DNA from: Plasmopara viticola
Lineage: Eukaryota; Oomycota; Peronosporomycetes; Peronosporales; Peronosporaceae
Assembly (NCBI GenBank): GCA_001695595.3
Contig: MBPM02000005.1
Span: 1,302,001-1,366,000, forward strand
DNA: 64,000 nucleotides
Direction of reading: 5' to 3'
Part shown: in pieces, positions 34,581-47,000 of the stretch
How the letters are laid out: each line of letters begins with the position of its first letter
Position numbering within the stretch: the stretch's first letter is position 1
Made by a program: the position numbers and the translations under genes
Notes under the pieces: generated by a model
What the model saw: the letters and a program-made list of their open reading frames with translations, nothing else
Database searches by the model: none
Told to the model about the DNA's origin: nothing

Positions 34581-35523
34581 TTTATCATTCAAATAGCAAT
34601 GGTCGGACTATGTTTGACATACGAGTCATAGCGTGTGAGCGCACCTACATTCTCGTGAGCTTAATTCGTTAAAACAGTGGATTCACTCATTAAGCGCCAT
34701 GCTTCTCAATTGACCAGTATATGAGGAAGCAGTCTAAGTGCCAGGACCGGTACCACCATATGCTTCACTGAAATCTCAATGACGACCTCTTCCTAAATGA
34801 AAATGTGGCTTGCGGAGGGAAGGTTGAGAGATCACCTCAACTAATTGCGACATGCTACCGCTGTTGAAAGTTGAGCTCTAACTTTTTATTCCTAAAAAGT
34901 ATCTCAGCCAGAGCTAATTTAACAAGTGCTTATTAAAATCGGAAGCCACAATTGATGCGGTCATACTGATGATTATTATAATCGACTTGCCGAAAAGATA
35001 GAGTACGATGGTTCAAAAAAAATTTTAAATTCGCTTAGAGCGACAGATGATCAACTCATGAAGCTTGCCAACTCTTTTTAGGACAAACCATACTTTAAGT
35101 ACTACCAGAATCTAGATGAAAGCAAAGGCTGTTGTAGCTGTAAAAATCAAGAGGAAAAACCAGACGATCGGGGGAAACAATATACGCGCTTTCCAGCAAA
35201 TCTGAACTTCGTATTGACAGTCCTGAATTATCAAGACCTCGTGTGATTCCAAATATCGCGCATTTGACTTTGAGACTCTCAAACCGGTCACTGTGGGTAG
35301 TCTAGTGTCCTGTGGCTTACAAGTCGGGGCAGGTGGAAAGATTACGTATGCTGAGCTATCGGGCGAATACGGCAAAAAAAACCTTATGAGTCTGCTTCGA
35401 GTCTGCCTCGAAATTAATGTAATTATGTATTTAAAAGCAGGGGGGTTAAGGACACCAATCAAATGTACTTTTGCATTTCAGTATATTACGTGGTCCACTT
35501 CCCCACACATTCTTCTAGTCCAC
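34581..35523. other. Gene-poor stretch before SF3B6
   Basis: Mirror-image frames on both strands at 35.1-35.6 kb have no domain and partly overlap the SF3B6 first exon. No gene is supported. Confidence 0.4.
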
Positions 35524-35955
35524 ATGTCTGCGCAAGTTCGCCGAAGCAACGTACGTGTCGTGTCCTCTACCTCGTTGTTGCTAGTGTATCAACGTCAATA
35601 TCATGCACCCTAGGCTCGTCTTCCACCAGAAGTTAATCGCGTGCTTTACGTGCGAAACCTGCCGTTCAAGATCTCATCCGAGGAGTTGTACGACATTTTT
35701 GGCAAGTACGGGGCCATTCGACAGATCCGCATAGGCGTCAACAACGACACGAGGGGCACAGCCTTCGTCGTCTATGAGGATATTTATGATGCCAAGAACG
35801 CGGTCGACCATTTGTCGGGCTTTAACGTGTGCGGCCGGTACCTCATTGTTCTTTACTATCAAGCGAACAAGATGCAGCAGCGCAAGGCGACGGTAGATAT
35901 CAACAAACAGAAACAAGAGCTGCAGGACTTGAAAGAGAAATACGGCGTTGAGTAA
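35524..35955 (+). CDS. SF3B6: Splicing factor 3B subunit 6 (SF3b14a/p14)
   Basis: Exon 1 (35524-35550, nine codons) and exon 2 (35614-35955) join across a 63-nt intron (GTACGT...CCCTAG) to give 122 residues, the usual size. The join restores the family N-terminus [20 protein letters not shown]. The RRM follows, with RNP2-like LYVRNLPF and RNP1-like [11 protein letters not shown], then [17 protein letters not shown], which is characteristic of p14. The C-terminus is a basic helix ending LKEKYG. In the U2 snRNP this protein sits in SF3b beside the branch-point adenosine and binds SF3B1. The single-frame ORF alone would lose the LPPEVNR segment, which is part of the SF3B1-binding surface in the human protein. 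Confidence 0.95.
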
Positions 35956-36299
35956 AGGAACTTTCTAAACTGGTTTGGACGCACGATTTCTTAAATTGTA
36001 AGATTAGAACAACTTTGCTATAAATTCTATGTCTCGTTTAAATTTTAGCTCGCCATAAAAAAATCGTATAGTATATTATGGTAAAGGGCCTTAGTTTGCT
36101 GCTTGTATAGTCATGTTGCCGGTGCTAGGTTGTGTCTGTCAAATGTTTGCCGCAATTTTAGCGCATGCTGCAGCAAATTTGACTCGTGATTTTGTGATTT
36201 AGCGAATTAAATTCTTCACCCTTCCCTACTAATAAAAGGCTGATGGATCAAATCCCCGATCTTTTATCCGTCCTTTGACACAACCTTGTCAACATTCCG

Positions 36300-38376
36300 A
36301 TGCGACTTGTGCTCTCCACGGGTGAAGTGGCCTTCTGTGTATGCGCCATCGCTCAAGTCCTCTACTTGTCTCCGTTCTTCATCTCTCAAGTAAACACGAA
36401 TGCTTCCAATGCCTGGGAATTTCTTCTCGTCTGGGACGATCGCGAAAATTTTCTAGACAATCCGGTCATCCAAAGTGGCTTGAGTTTGCCAAACCTCTAT
36501 TCCATGTTTACCATGACGAAGATCAACGTCTACGAGCCATTTGGGTGGCTCCTTAAGGCCCTTCAAGTGCAATATCTTGGCATGGACCCATGGTGGATTC
36601 GAATCGTGTCTGCTGTGCTACACATCATGGCTGCAACGATACTGGCTCGAGTGTCTGCGCTATTACTCGACATGATGACATTTCTTTCGAAAATCAAAAC
36701 GGGGCGTCGTGTCAATCAAGCAAAGATGCAGCAACAAGCAAAACATCACTGGCTTGGCTCTTGTATCAGTGCTACAATGTTTGCCATTCATCCAGTGCAC
36801 GTGGAAGTCGTCGGGTGGCCGTCAGCGCAGCCGTACGCGCTGTGTGCACTATTCAGTAACTTTGCACTGTACGTTTACATGCAAGCAATCTATCGTAGAT
36901 TACAACGAGTACCGATTGGTGTGAAGAACATGAAGGCTAAGCTGATGGCGTGTATTTATGGTGGAGGTGGATGGAGCGATCTAACGTGTTGTGGTGAGTC
37001 GTGTGCTGTTGTGTGAATCAAGTTGAATAGCTGACAATCGAGTTTGTGGTCACAGGGCTTTATTTGGGGGCATTGTTATCGAAAAGCGCGTGCATCCTCT
37101 TACCAGCAGCTTTTCTCCTTACCGACGTGCTGGTGTTATCAGCATTGGAATCTCAGCCGTCCAGACCCTCTGTAAGGCAGTGCTGGTGGTATATAAGAGG
37201 CAAAATCCCCTTTGTTGCAATCTTGTGCACCTTCATCACACTGACGTTGGCATCCAACTACAATGGAATGAACCCCGAAGCCGACTTGGTGTCGTTGACA
37301 CTTGCTGAACGAATAATGAAAGCCGTGACAATGCCAGTGTGGATTTTACGTCTACTGCTATGGCCCACAAGACTTCGACCGCATTATCAACTTCGAGCCG
37401 AAGATTTGAGTTTAGCCAATCCAGAGTGTCTCGTGTCTCTCGTGGTGTCACTAGCTCTCCTGCTGCTCACAACGTGGTTGTTTCAGCATCGCCACACCCC
37501 GCAGCACCTGCTTGCAATGATGTATTTCGCCACGATGGTGCTCCCCGTCTCGGGCTTTATTCAGCATGGCATGGTTTCTGCTGGCACCAATCGGTACGCG
37601 TACATGTGTAGTATGATTCTTGTGCCCTACGGAGGCGCTGTACTCGCCCCGCTCTTTGCCAATGACGATACAATCGACAAAGAACCCGAACAGAGTCAAA
37701 CTCGACCTAAGCAATCCTGGCTCCAACAGCAAAGGACGATTGGGTGGAGTGTCCTTGTCCTGGTTGCGGGAACGTACCTCTCGCTTTCGACCACGTTGAT
37801 GGGGAGTTGGCGAAACGAAGATGCGCTGTTCGAGTCCTCGCTTAGGTAGGAAGAAGGTGTTGTAATAGAGATATGAGGTTGACTCCCGCTGTTATGTCTG
37901 GTCGTGGTAGAAAGGATCCGACGGACTGGCGGATTCTGGATCAGCGCGCGACGTATCTCGTCACGAGTGGGCGCTACTCGAGCAGCGACGACGAATGTCG
38001 GCACCTTTGGCAACTCGCCTACTACTACACGCCAGTGGGAACACTGAAAGCCGAGCTTTTTCGTTTAAAGCTTCAGATTTGGCTCAATGGCATTGACAAT
38101 GGCGTGTGCGAGGGCTACAGGAAGCTGCTGAAGGCACACCCCGACAACTGCCACGCGCATAACAACGTTGGGGTTTGTTTGATCGAACAAGGAGACGTGA
38201 GGCAAGCAAGACAAGAGTTTGAACGAGCACTCATGTGTCCAGGTTATGAACAGCTGTACGACGTTCCACGCCAGAATCTAGAGAGATTGATTGAATGGAG
38301 TGGCTTGAAAGAGGAAGCACAAAGGCATGGAGCGGAGACGAGCGTGCCTCAGATAAAATCACAAATCATGTTCTAG
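36300..38376 (+). CDS. TMTC-like multi-pass membrane protein with TPR tail; three exons
   Basis: Exons 36300-36993, 37056-37845 and 37878-38376 give 660 residues. The first lumenal loop has VWDDRENFLDNPVI, a DD motif like that of TMTC and other GT-C O-mannosyltransferases. About ten hydrophobic segments follow, including IHPVHVEVVGWPSAQPYALC, the conserved HPVH-E-V-W segment of TMTCs. Residues about 515-650 carry TPR-like helices (AHNNVGVCLIEQGDVRQARQ). TMTC proteins transfer mannose from dolichol-phosphate-mannose to Ser/Thr in the ER lumen; that role is inferred. Intron 2 is only 32 nt (GTAGGA...ATGAG), unusually short; the join keeps frame and yields ESSLRLTP. The protein is shorter than animal TMTCs because it has fewer TPRs. 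Confidence 0.8.
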
Positions 38377-38538
38377 CCAGAATTCAGTGTTGATTTAAGT
38401 TAATTAAACCAAAAGCATGAAGGTATGTACTACTCTAGATAGTACTACTCATGCAGGAAACTACTACGTATTAATCATTTTCTCTGTTTTTCATACACTC
38501 TAAAGAACACTGTTATGATATTTCGCCCCCACTGTTGT

Positions 38539-41500
38539 CTAGTTAAAGAAATACGGACTGTCCAGCACGCTCTGGAGGTCCAAGTGGCCCAATTGCGGCA
38601 CGTCCTCAAACTTCATGTCAGGAAACCGGAGGCGCAATTCCGTGAGCAAATCCTCCAATAGCGGTTGTTCGTACAAATTGACAAACTCTTCACGCAGTCT
38701 ACGATTCATCGTATCCACGGAGCACGCGTGGGTCCAATAACTGTCATGCACAGCGGCAAACGAGATCTTGTCGTCTTCGAGACAACGGCGGGCTGTCAGC
38801 ATTATATGGGCAGAGTCCAACGAGTGCACAAAATTAGGTGGAAAAGCCGACTTTTGCCGACCAATACTGACGGGTTGGCTCTCGTTATCCACCATCAAGA
38901 CGTGCTGTACCTTTGTACGCACTTGCTTTGTAGCCTTGTTACGATACGGCTGCACCACAGGCAACCCCATGGGTGTGATCCATGACATTGGTTGCCCACT
39001 TTCACCGACTTTGGACGCACACTTGGCGAGCCATGCCATAATCCCACGCGCCGAGTTAAATAAATCACCCATGGACCCAATCGTGAGTTCCGCGCAATAG
39101 CAGGACGCGTGGTAAATCTCGTCCTCGAGTTTTTCGTCCATAATGTGGCCCTTGGTCAAGAACGTTTCGTGCAACCGCGCGGAAATCTGTTTTCGGGCAC
39201 CTATGTACGTCACACCGTATACACTCGTCATCACCGTTTGCTTGACCACTTTTCGCGTAATGATGCCCTGTAGAAACCGAGCACACTTTTTACGGTGAGC
39301 TTGATCCAACAGGGCACGAAGATCATTATAGTGCGCTAACGATTGTGGCGAGTCAGTTTGTGGAACCACGGAGGCCAACCTTGCACGCACTTCGGCAACA
39401 CTAGGAACATCGAGCGCGGCATCGCGCTCAACCTTGGCCATCACTTCGGTAGCAACACCCATGTACACGTCACTCGGTCGCTCTGCAGGCACTAGATTCA
39501 CCTGTGCCCCACCACAGTGGTCGCGACCTAACGCTGCATAGTGCTGCAATCCATTACATGAACCGTCTTGGTGAATCGGAATGTTTGACAAGTACTTGGT
39601 CGGGTCTGGAGACTCCAAGGCGCGCCTCAGATCAAAGCACACGCCTAATGCCAGAAATGGATAATCCGCGCCTTTCCACCATGCGCAATCTCCTTCGCCA
39701 AGTGGATTCTTTGCTGACGCCACGACCTTGTCCAAATGCGCGTCTGCAAACGCGACACGCTCGTCAAACGAACACTTGTCGACCCCAAAAACGTTTGCGA
39801 GATGGATCTTCATCCATCGAAGTCCATGTTCACCGAGTGGTTTCCGATCGCGAAAGATCAAAAGACTACGTGAGAGGTCCGAGCCTAGGTGGTTGAGATT
39901 GGGTGGCAGTGGATAAACACGACCACGAAAGTCCATGTTGTAAGGAAAGTATAACTCCGGTTCGTCCTTGAACTCTTCCGCGACCTGGAGTTTGTAAAGC
40001 GTATCACAGCGCAGCGAGTGAAATTCCCGATTCAATTGCTCAATCTACACAGGCACAAACACAATGTAAGTTTAGCTTGAATATTAACGATTTAAGTAGG
40101 ATGTGAGTCGCAAAGCTTCATCATTGAAACCCCTCGAATGGCTTTGCGGGTGAAAAAGAACCTCAAAGCCTCTGAGTAGCAACTGCTTGCTATAGCACTC
40201 AGTTTGAACCCACATGACGTGATGATGTCATCATGTGGGCTTGATTCTGTTGCACTTGCACAAAAAAACATGTCGTCGCTTACCTTGCGAACATTTTTTT
40301 GGTACAGCGCGGGATCCTCTGCAAATTCAGGACAGTTCGGATCTGGCAGTGGCACGTCCTTTCGCGTCGGCAAGTCACCAAAGTTGCCACCATTCTCCCA
40401 CATCTGAAGAATCACGTCTAATACTTCTCGATTGATCACCCACGGCACTTCCGCCAACAAATTTAGCACCTTGAAAATGCCTGCCATATCGCCACGCTGC
40501 ACACAGTCCATTTGCCAAACCGAGTCACGCTGACGCATAATCTTGGTGCGCAACTTGAGGTACCCTCCGTTCGTCACACCAGTCCACGGACGAGGAGGGA
40601 CAAGCGTTGGTAGGTACCGTGCAGTCCACGGCAACACATTGGCATCTGGGTTCGTGGCCAGCACTGTATCGGCGATTCGCTGATGGATCTGGATTACTCC
40701 TGCGCGTCGATTGCGATCAAAGACATAGTTATGAAGAAACGCTGGTTCCGGTGCAGGCTGGCCCTTTGCTGCGCACAACTCTGGAGTCGAGACCTCGCCA
40801 AACTCGTTTGGCACATAACACGTGCGCTGAATGCAGTCGACAACGGCAGAGCCCACCTTGAGCTGAAGACGCTTGTCCCATCCGCCAACAGTCGCAATGT
40901 ACTTCTTCATACGCGCTTTGAGACTCTCGAGCTTGATGCGCTGGGTTACTTGAAGGTAGAACTTGTCTTCGTCGCCATTGTGCCGCTTTGTAATTGCTTC
41001 CTTTCGGGCAATGATTTCTTCCTGCACACCTTTGCCCATAGCGAGAGCAAGTTTGATGAATTTCGGACCTTTCGCCTCCATCAAACACATGTTCAACATT
41101 GTGTTCATGCCCATGGCAGCGAGCACATCGTGCTCCAGCAACATGAGCGCAGGGCCGTAAATGTTGCTGTCCATACTGTGTTTTCCCAATTTAATCTTCT
41201 TTTGCTCAGCCTTGACGTACTTTTCAGCCTCAGGAATCCATTTACGAATGAGGTTCTTGGCTGCATTTGTCTCCGTCGTGCGCCCAATCTGACGCACCTT
41301 TTCGTGGGAAGCTGCGTACTTGTCCATAGCCATTTCGTAGACAGAGCACTCGAGACGGAGCTGACGCGCATAGCGTCGACGTATCTCTTGCACCATTTCG
41401 GGTGTCGAGCACTTCGCAAATGCTTCCTCGGGGATTTCAAAATCCTTGAGCCATTTATTCACATCCTCATCCGACATATATAAGCGCGAGCTCGTGGTCA

Positions 41501-41858
41501 GCTCGGCCGAGTTCGAAAGCTCCGCTTCAGTCTTACCAATCAGCTCCTCGAGCCCGAGCGTCAGTGGTGCCAACTCGTACGGCTTTTCCACTGTAGAGCG
41601 AGGGATAATTTGCTGTGCACGGATAGACCAATCGGCTTCTGCCAGGCGACGCGGTGTCATTTTCTTTAGCATGGGCTCAAACTCGTCGGCTAGCGCTAAG
41701 TCAGTTGCATTCTTTGCCACAGCCGGCTCGTGAGCCAGCGAGCTTGTAAAGCGCATTAAACGACTAATCGCGCCGCGATGGATGTGGCCACACCGATGAG
41801 GTCGGTTCAGCAGTGCCGAGCGAGCCATGCGCGCTGCAGTCAAGGTTGACGCCTGCAT
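38539..41858 (-). CDS. POLRMT: Mitochondrial single-subunit (T7-type) RNA polymerase; two exons
   Basis: Exon 1 (40284-41858) and exon 2 (38539-40044) join across a 239-nt intron (donor GTAAGC, acceptor TGTGTAG) to give 1026 residues. The N-terminus is Arg/Ser/Ala-rich and acid-poor, as in a mitochondrial targeting peptide. The T7-family core is intact: PYNMDFRGRVYPLPP, motif A Asp685 in DGSCNGLQHY, motif B K793 and Y801 in RKVVKQTVMTSVYG, and motif C Asp959 in AVHDSYWTH. The protein ends DSPYFFN, as T7-type enzymes end in aromatic residues. It transcribes the mitochondrial genome and may prime replication. The gene converges on the TMTC-like gene with 162 bp between stops. The intron is longer than its neighbours and holds an inverted repeat. 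Confidence 0.95.
40209..40239. repeat. Imperfect inverted repeat in the RNA polymerase intron
   Basis: CCCACATGA on the left and TCATGTGGG on the right form a perfect outer stem of 9 bp, with a further partly self-complementary TGATGATGTCATCA inside. It lies within the 239-nt intron, close to its donor side. Confidence 0.8.
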
Positions 41859-42148
41859 GGTGTTGTGTTATGAGGTTTGCTTTGCTTTGCTGATAATGCA
41901 CAATAGAGACTGTAGCTTGTATACAATGATGCCGAACGAAGACGCAGACACGGCCGAGGAATAATTGCACAGAGCGCCACGCAGCACCGAATTTTAAATG
42001 ATCTCGACGGTGTGAAGTTCACCGATGAATGTTGGTGATGACTGGGCCACGGCGATTGAGCACAATTTAGCCAATCATATGATAGGTATCAGCCAAGTTT
42101 TGCAAGACATTTATGATTTTCACTATTGCACGTTGTTGTGATTAATTA

Positions 42149-43132
42149 ATGGCGACTGCACCCAAGCGTAATGGCGCTTCCTTGTGCGTTCACGAAGGCG
42201 CTGGACACAACCACAGCAACAACAATGGATGTGAAGAGCTAGATTTAACGTTTGATCCAACTCTTGCCTCGTGTTGCGAGCGTGACGAACACGAGTACAA
42301 GAAAGCTATGAAACTTAAAGCCTTGTTGACAGCACATGATCCCACGTCCAGCGCGGTGCAAAGGCGGCAGCAGTTATTTGATCTTCCTGCAGTAACTTCA
42401 CCACGTCTTTCAGCACCCATATATAAATTGCAGCAGCTAGAGCAATGTGATGTAGAGTCAGATTCTGATAATTTTGAAGACAGCGACGACGAATTCGGCA
42501 TGGAGGCCATGATGACTGCTCGTCGCAAGCAGCTGGTACAGCAAATGAAAACGGCCGCACAAAATCTAGCCGATGGGTATGAAGTGGTGCTGGATATATC
42601 TTTACCACAGCTCGTGCAGGAGTTGCAAATTGAATCGGAGATACCTCGGGTGGCGCTCGTAGTGAACGGCGGCGCGGCTACACATTTCTTGCTAACTATG
42701 CGCGACGTAATGACCACAGTTGCACAGCAATTTATAGGTACAAAGTTTTACGTGGCGAAAGCAGTCTGCAATGAGGATGGGCTGCGGCAGTTGCGATTAT
42801 CTTCGGCGCTTACCTTGGCGGCGTTTCGTCGTGGCGATTGCGTGGACTCGATAGCACTGGACCCAACGATGTCGGTCACGGAGCTGGACATTCTCTGGGA
42901 AACACGATTTTTGCCGTGGTTGAAGAAGTGCAATGTGCTGGTCAGTGAGCGTAAAAAAAGTGAGAGTAATATGGGTCGAAAGAAGCGAGTGGATGAAGAT
43001 AAGACCGAGCACGAAGGATTTGATTGTGGTGTCGAAACTTGCCGTCTCCGATTTGGTTACGAGCACGAGCACGTTGGGCCATCACAAAAGACCAAAAATG
43101 AAATCGCCGCGTGGCGTCAGAGCTCTGCATGA
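42149..43132 (+). CDS. Thioredoxin-fold protein of the phosducin/TXNDC9 type (putative)
   Basis: An intronless 327-residue frame. The layout follows phosducin-like and TXNDC9 proteins. An acidic linker comes first, then a charged helix (FGMEAMMTARRKQLVQQ, near 116-132), then GYEVVLDIS and a thioredoxin-like beta/alpha region about 160-260. There the strand AALVV-type, FIGTKFYVAKAVC and AAFRRGDCVDSIALD segments occupy the family positions. No CxxC redox pair is present in the fold, as expected for phosducin-like members that assist chaperonin CCT. The N-terminus is His/Asn/Cys-rich. The C-terminus is basic, then acidic. Similarity is at the level of pattern only, so the family call is moderate. 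Confidence 0.5.
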   Translation: MATAPKRNGASLCVHEGAGHNHSNNNGCEELDLTFDPTLASCCERDEHEYKKAMKLKALLTAHDPTSSAVQRRQQLFDLPAVTSPRLSAPIYKLQQLEQCDVESDSDNFEDSDDEFGMEAMMTARRKQLVQQMKTAAQNLADGYEVVLDISLPQLVQELQIESEIPRVALVVNGGAATHFLLTMRDVMTTVAQQFIGTKFYVAKAVCNEDGLRQLRLSSALTLAAFRRGDCVDSIALDPTMSVTELDILWETRFLPWLKKCNVLVSERKKSESNMGRKKRVDEDKTEHEGFDCGVETCRLRFGYEHEHVGPSQKTKNEIAAWRQSSA

Positions 43133-44050
43133 CTAATAAAAGATATTGAAAGAGTCCCGAGTTTGCCAAGTAGAGTTAATGTTAGTTTTGTAATGTCGAG
43201 ACATAAAAGCAAAAGATTATTCTTTCCGAATGACGAACAAGCTCAATGAGGTTAGTAAATGGGCTTCAATTGGCAAAAACACTTTTTACGAAAACTAAAC
43301 AAAGGGCAGCTCGATCTCTCTCCACAAACACCCTGCCGCACGATACCGCGTGCGCTTGCTCGGTCTTCCTCCAATAAAAGCCTGTATCGTAGTGCCTCAC
43401 GATACTGCGTGGGCAGGAGCCAACATTACATCAAACATATGTGCATGTCGCGTCAGCTGTACTTTGCCATTAGGCTCACTTCACTAAATCAAAGCGAGCT
43501 TATAAGGTGGCGGCCAAGATTGATGGAGTCAAAATATCCTGGGATGGTTTTATGACCAGCAAATCAAATCCGGCTATGTTCCTGAAAATTTTTTGTCTAG
43601 CGGGTGACGCTGCTGTTCCCTGAATGAGGCATCAGCACTCGACGATTTAACTTTGCTTAAAACTTCTGAACTCACGGTAGTTGTTAGGTCGTTTTTTTCA
43701 AGTGTGCACACGTCACACATCAAGATGTTCAGCAAATTATTGAACTTGCACAGTCGTTCTAAATTGTTGCACGCACGTCGAAATGGAGGCGGCACATGGC
43801 TAAGAGGCCACCATCGCTGACTCTCGTGCAGTTGTCGCGCGAAGCAGGTTCCAAACTTGCATCATCTGAGCCGCGCATTTATCCATAACATATACAGTGC
43901 ACGTAGACCGTGGAAACGAAACCGGCCACTAAGGGCAATGTGAAGGTCAGAGTGATGGTTACTTCAACCGCCTTGTAACGTCATTTTTTATTTAGAGCCC
44001 AAGACATTCAATTCCGCACTGGTTCCCAGAAGTTAAAGCTATCGTCCAGC
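43133..44050. other. Intergenic region
   Basis: No gene is supported. Short frames at 43259-43555 (plus) and 43574-43795 (minus) have no domain. A roughly 24-bp phrase around CACGATACCGCGTG recurs imperfectly about 60 bp later (near 43335 and 43395). Confidence 0.45.
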
Positions 44051-47000
44051 ATGGTTGAACAACCGAGGAAGGCGGCGCGTGAACGTGCAAATTCTGGAAT
44101 GCTGCGCAAGCAGCTCGACATGCGACTCACGGCGTATTTACCTGCTGTCGTGCGACGCCATTTAGAGAAACAGGACATGCAACGTCCTCTGAATATGCCA
44201 ACGACACACCGCACGACTGTCGTGAGCATGTTTGCGGACGTGTCTGGCTTTACTGCCATGACCGAATCCCTTGCTGCACGAGGGCCCGTTGGCGCAGAGG
44301 ATCTTGGAAAGCATCTTAATTCGTACTTTGAACAGCTGCTCCGCCTCGTATCAAGTGCTGGTGGAGACGTGTTTAAGTTTGCAGGCGATGCCATGCTCAT
44401 TTTTTGGCCCGAGAGCAAAGAAGATACAATGGACAGTTTGTTACGTCGTGCTCTTCAGTGCGCTTTACGGATCCAATCGCACCTTCACGAAGCGGAGCTT
44501 GCGCAAGGTGTTGTCTTGAGTGTTAAAGTGGGTGTTGGTATTGGTGAGGCCACAATCGCACACCTTGGAGGCGAGAGCGACGGAGCCACGGCTCGCATTG
44601 AGTACGTTGCGGTGGGACCGGCATTGGAGCAAGCTTTTTGTGCCGAGCACGAGGCTGAAGCAGGTGATGTCATTTGCTCAAATGAGTGTTGGAAACGAAT
44701 TTCGGACTACTTCGAGGGTACATCGGTACGAGGAGTTACAGGCAAGGATAGTTGCTATCACAAGGTCACTGCGGTGCTTAAACCAGTAAAAATTTGCTCC
44801 AGACGACCGTCGTACACGCGCCATGACGCTTTATTGCATACGCGAATGAAGCAATATGTGTCTCGCGCTGTCTGGCCTTATCTGGACGTACACGATGAAT
44901 TCTGGGGCTCCGAGTTGAGAGATGTAACGGTATTATTTATCAACTTAGGTTTCAGGTATATTGAAATTACTAGTCTGAGCCTCGACAATGATTTTAACAC
45001 TGATGTTGTCTATTTACGCATTGTAGTGAGCAGGATCTTGCTCGAATGCTTGGGGCAAGGGAGTTGCAGCGACTTCAAGACGCGTTTGCGTACGTCCAGA
45101 AGTGTGTATACGAGTATGAAGGCACGATTAACAAGTTTCTTGTGGACGATAAAGGCAGCACGGTTATTGCTGCCTTCGGGCTACCTCCTGTTACCCACGA
45201 GAATGATCCGATCCGAGGTATCTTGGCATCTCTTGCGATCTGTGCAGCGCTTGGAAATCACGGACTTAAAGCTTCCGTGGGCATCACAACTGGTACAGCA
45301 TTATGTGGTGTGGTTGGACACCGAGGCAACAGACGAGAGTATACAGTACTTGGAGACATCGTTAACTTGTCGGCCCGACTCATGCAGCGTGCTAAATCCG
45401 AAGGTGGGGGAGTGATCACGGACGCAGCAACGAAAATCTATACGCAAGATGTCCTTCATTTTGAAAAGCGTCCAGAAATTATGGTAAAAGGCAAAAATGA
45501 GAGCATTAAAATTCATCGACCGTACCCACGTATGTCGATATTAATGGATTATCACTTGTCGTGTACGCTGTTGCGACAAGCCAAGATTATTAACATGAGA
45601 CCTGCTGAGGAAATTGTTGGACGAACTGGACGCGCACATGCTTTGTCAGTCGTAAGTCGTGCTACACCGATCCAGAATCTTATGGAAAATATGCACCGTG
45701 TTCAAGTGCGTGACGCTCAGCGACGGCTATCGCTGCGTGCTGACCGTCAGCGTCTACCGGCCGATGAACTTGTGGAAAGTAAGAGTTTTGTTGATGTTCG
45801 TGCAGCGCTTCTCGAAAAATGCTCGCATTTGAATGCTCGTGCTCCCGGGGGAGCTTTCGTACTTGAGGGCGACATTGGTGTGGGAAAGACGGTGCTGCTT
45901 CGATCTGCACTTGCGAGTCCTGAAGCTGGAGAGTTTCAAGTGCTGGTAGGCACTGCCAGTCCTTTGGTCACAAAAAAACCGTATGCAGTATGGTCGGAGC
46001 TCATTACTAGAGCTGCAATGAATGATTCACTTAGTTCGAGCGCGGACCCTGTACCTTTACTCTCACCGGATGATGTTACGTCAGCTGAGTCGACGATAGT
46101 ATTAGCTCCAAGTCGAGCAGCTGAAACGAAACGCAGAGAATGTGTCGCAAGATTCGTGAGGCAGAAGCTACGCGGAGGAGCCTTACCAAACACGACGCTT
46201 ATTGGATATGCGCATTTGCTTGACAAAATTCTGGACACTGACTTTAATGCGTTTTCGGAGAGCGCGGACGATAAAAACGAACCAACAGATGTTAGATTAC
46301 GAACGAGAAATGACAATGATAAGCTTGGTGGTGATGGTCAAGACGGCGTTCGAATTCGATCGAATCAGAGCGAAGTAGATTATGTCGAGGACCAACACCA
46401 CAATGAGGAAGAGATGCGTGCGTACGGCTGGACTTCTTCCGAAAACTTAGAGAAAGTACTTAAAGTTAACGAACTTGCGTCATGGTTTTTGGGCTTGCTT
46501 GAGACGGATAGAACTCAAAAAGAGGAAGCTTTAGCTTCGTTGAGTGCGTCTGTTAAACTGAGAGATACTGGTGATGTACAAGCCAATTGTGAAGATGTGC
46601 ATGAATCCGCATGGGGACCCGATAACCTTGATTTGAGTGGTATCCTTCTCTTGTGTTTGCTACACGCCATGTCACGCGACCAAGCCACAGTTTTCTGTCT
46701 GGATAATGCCATGCACATGGATGAAAAGTCGTGGGCTCTCGTCATGATCATTGCCAAATACTTTACGAATTCTATGGTCGCCATTGGGACGCGGCCACCG
46801 AGCTTGGCAGTCGGTGAAAATTTTGCAAGTTGTTCGTTTCGGAAACAACTGCGTCTGCTCAGGCGCCTTAAGTCTTCATCATTTAGATGTCTTGACTCAT
46901 TCAGCAGAAGCGAGACGGAGGTGTTGTCACGCCATATACTTAAAGTTCCAGTGATACCGAGCAATTTGCTTAAAATACTTGTCTCGCGGTCTCAAGGAAA

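Noticed and set aside
40683..41483. 266-codon plus-strand frame
   Set aside because: Antisense to the mitochondrial RNA polymerase exon 1; no independent evidence.
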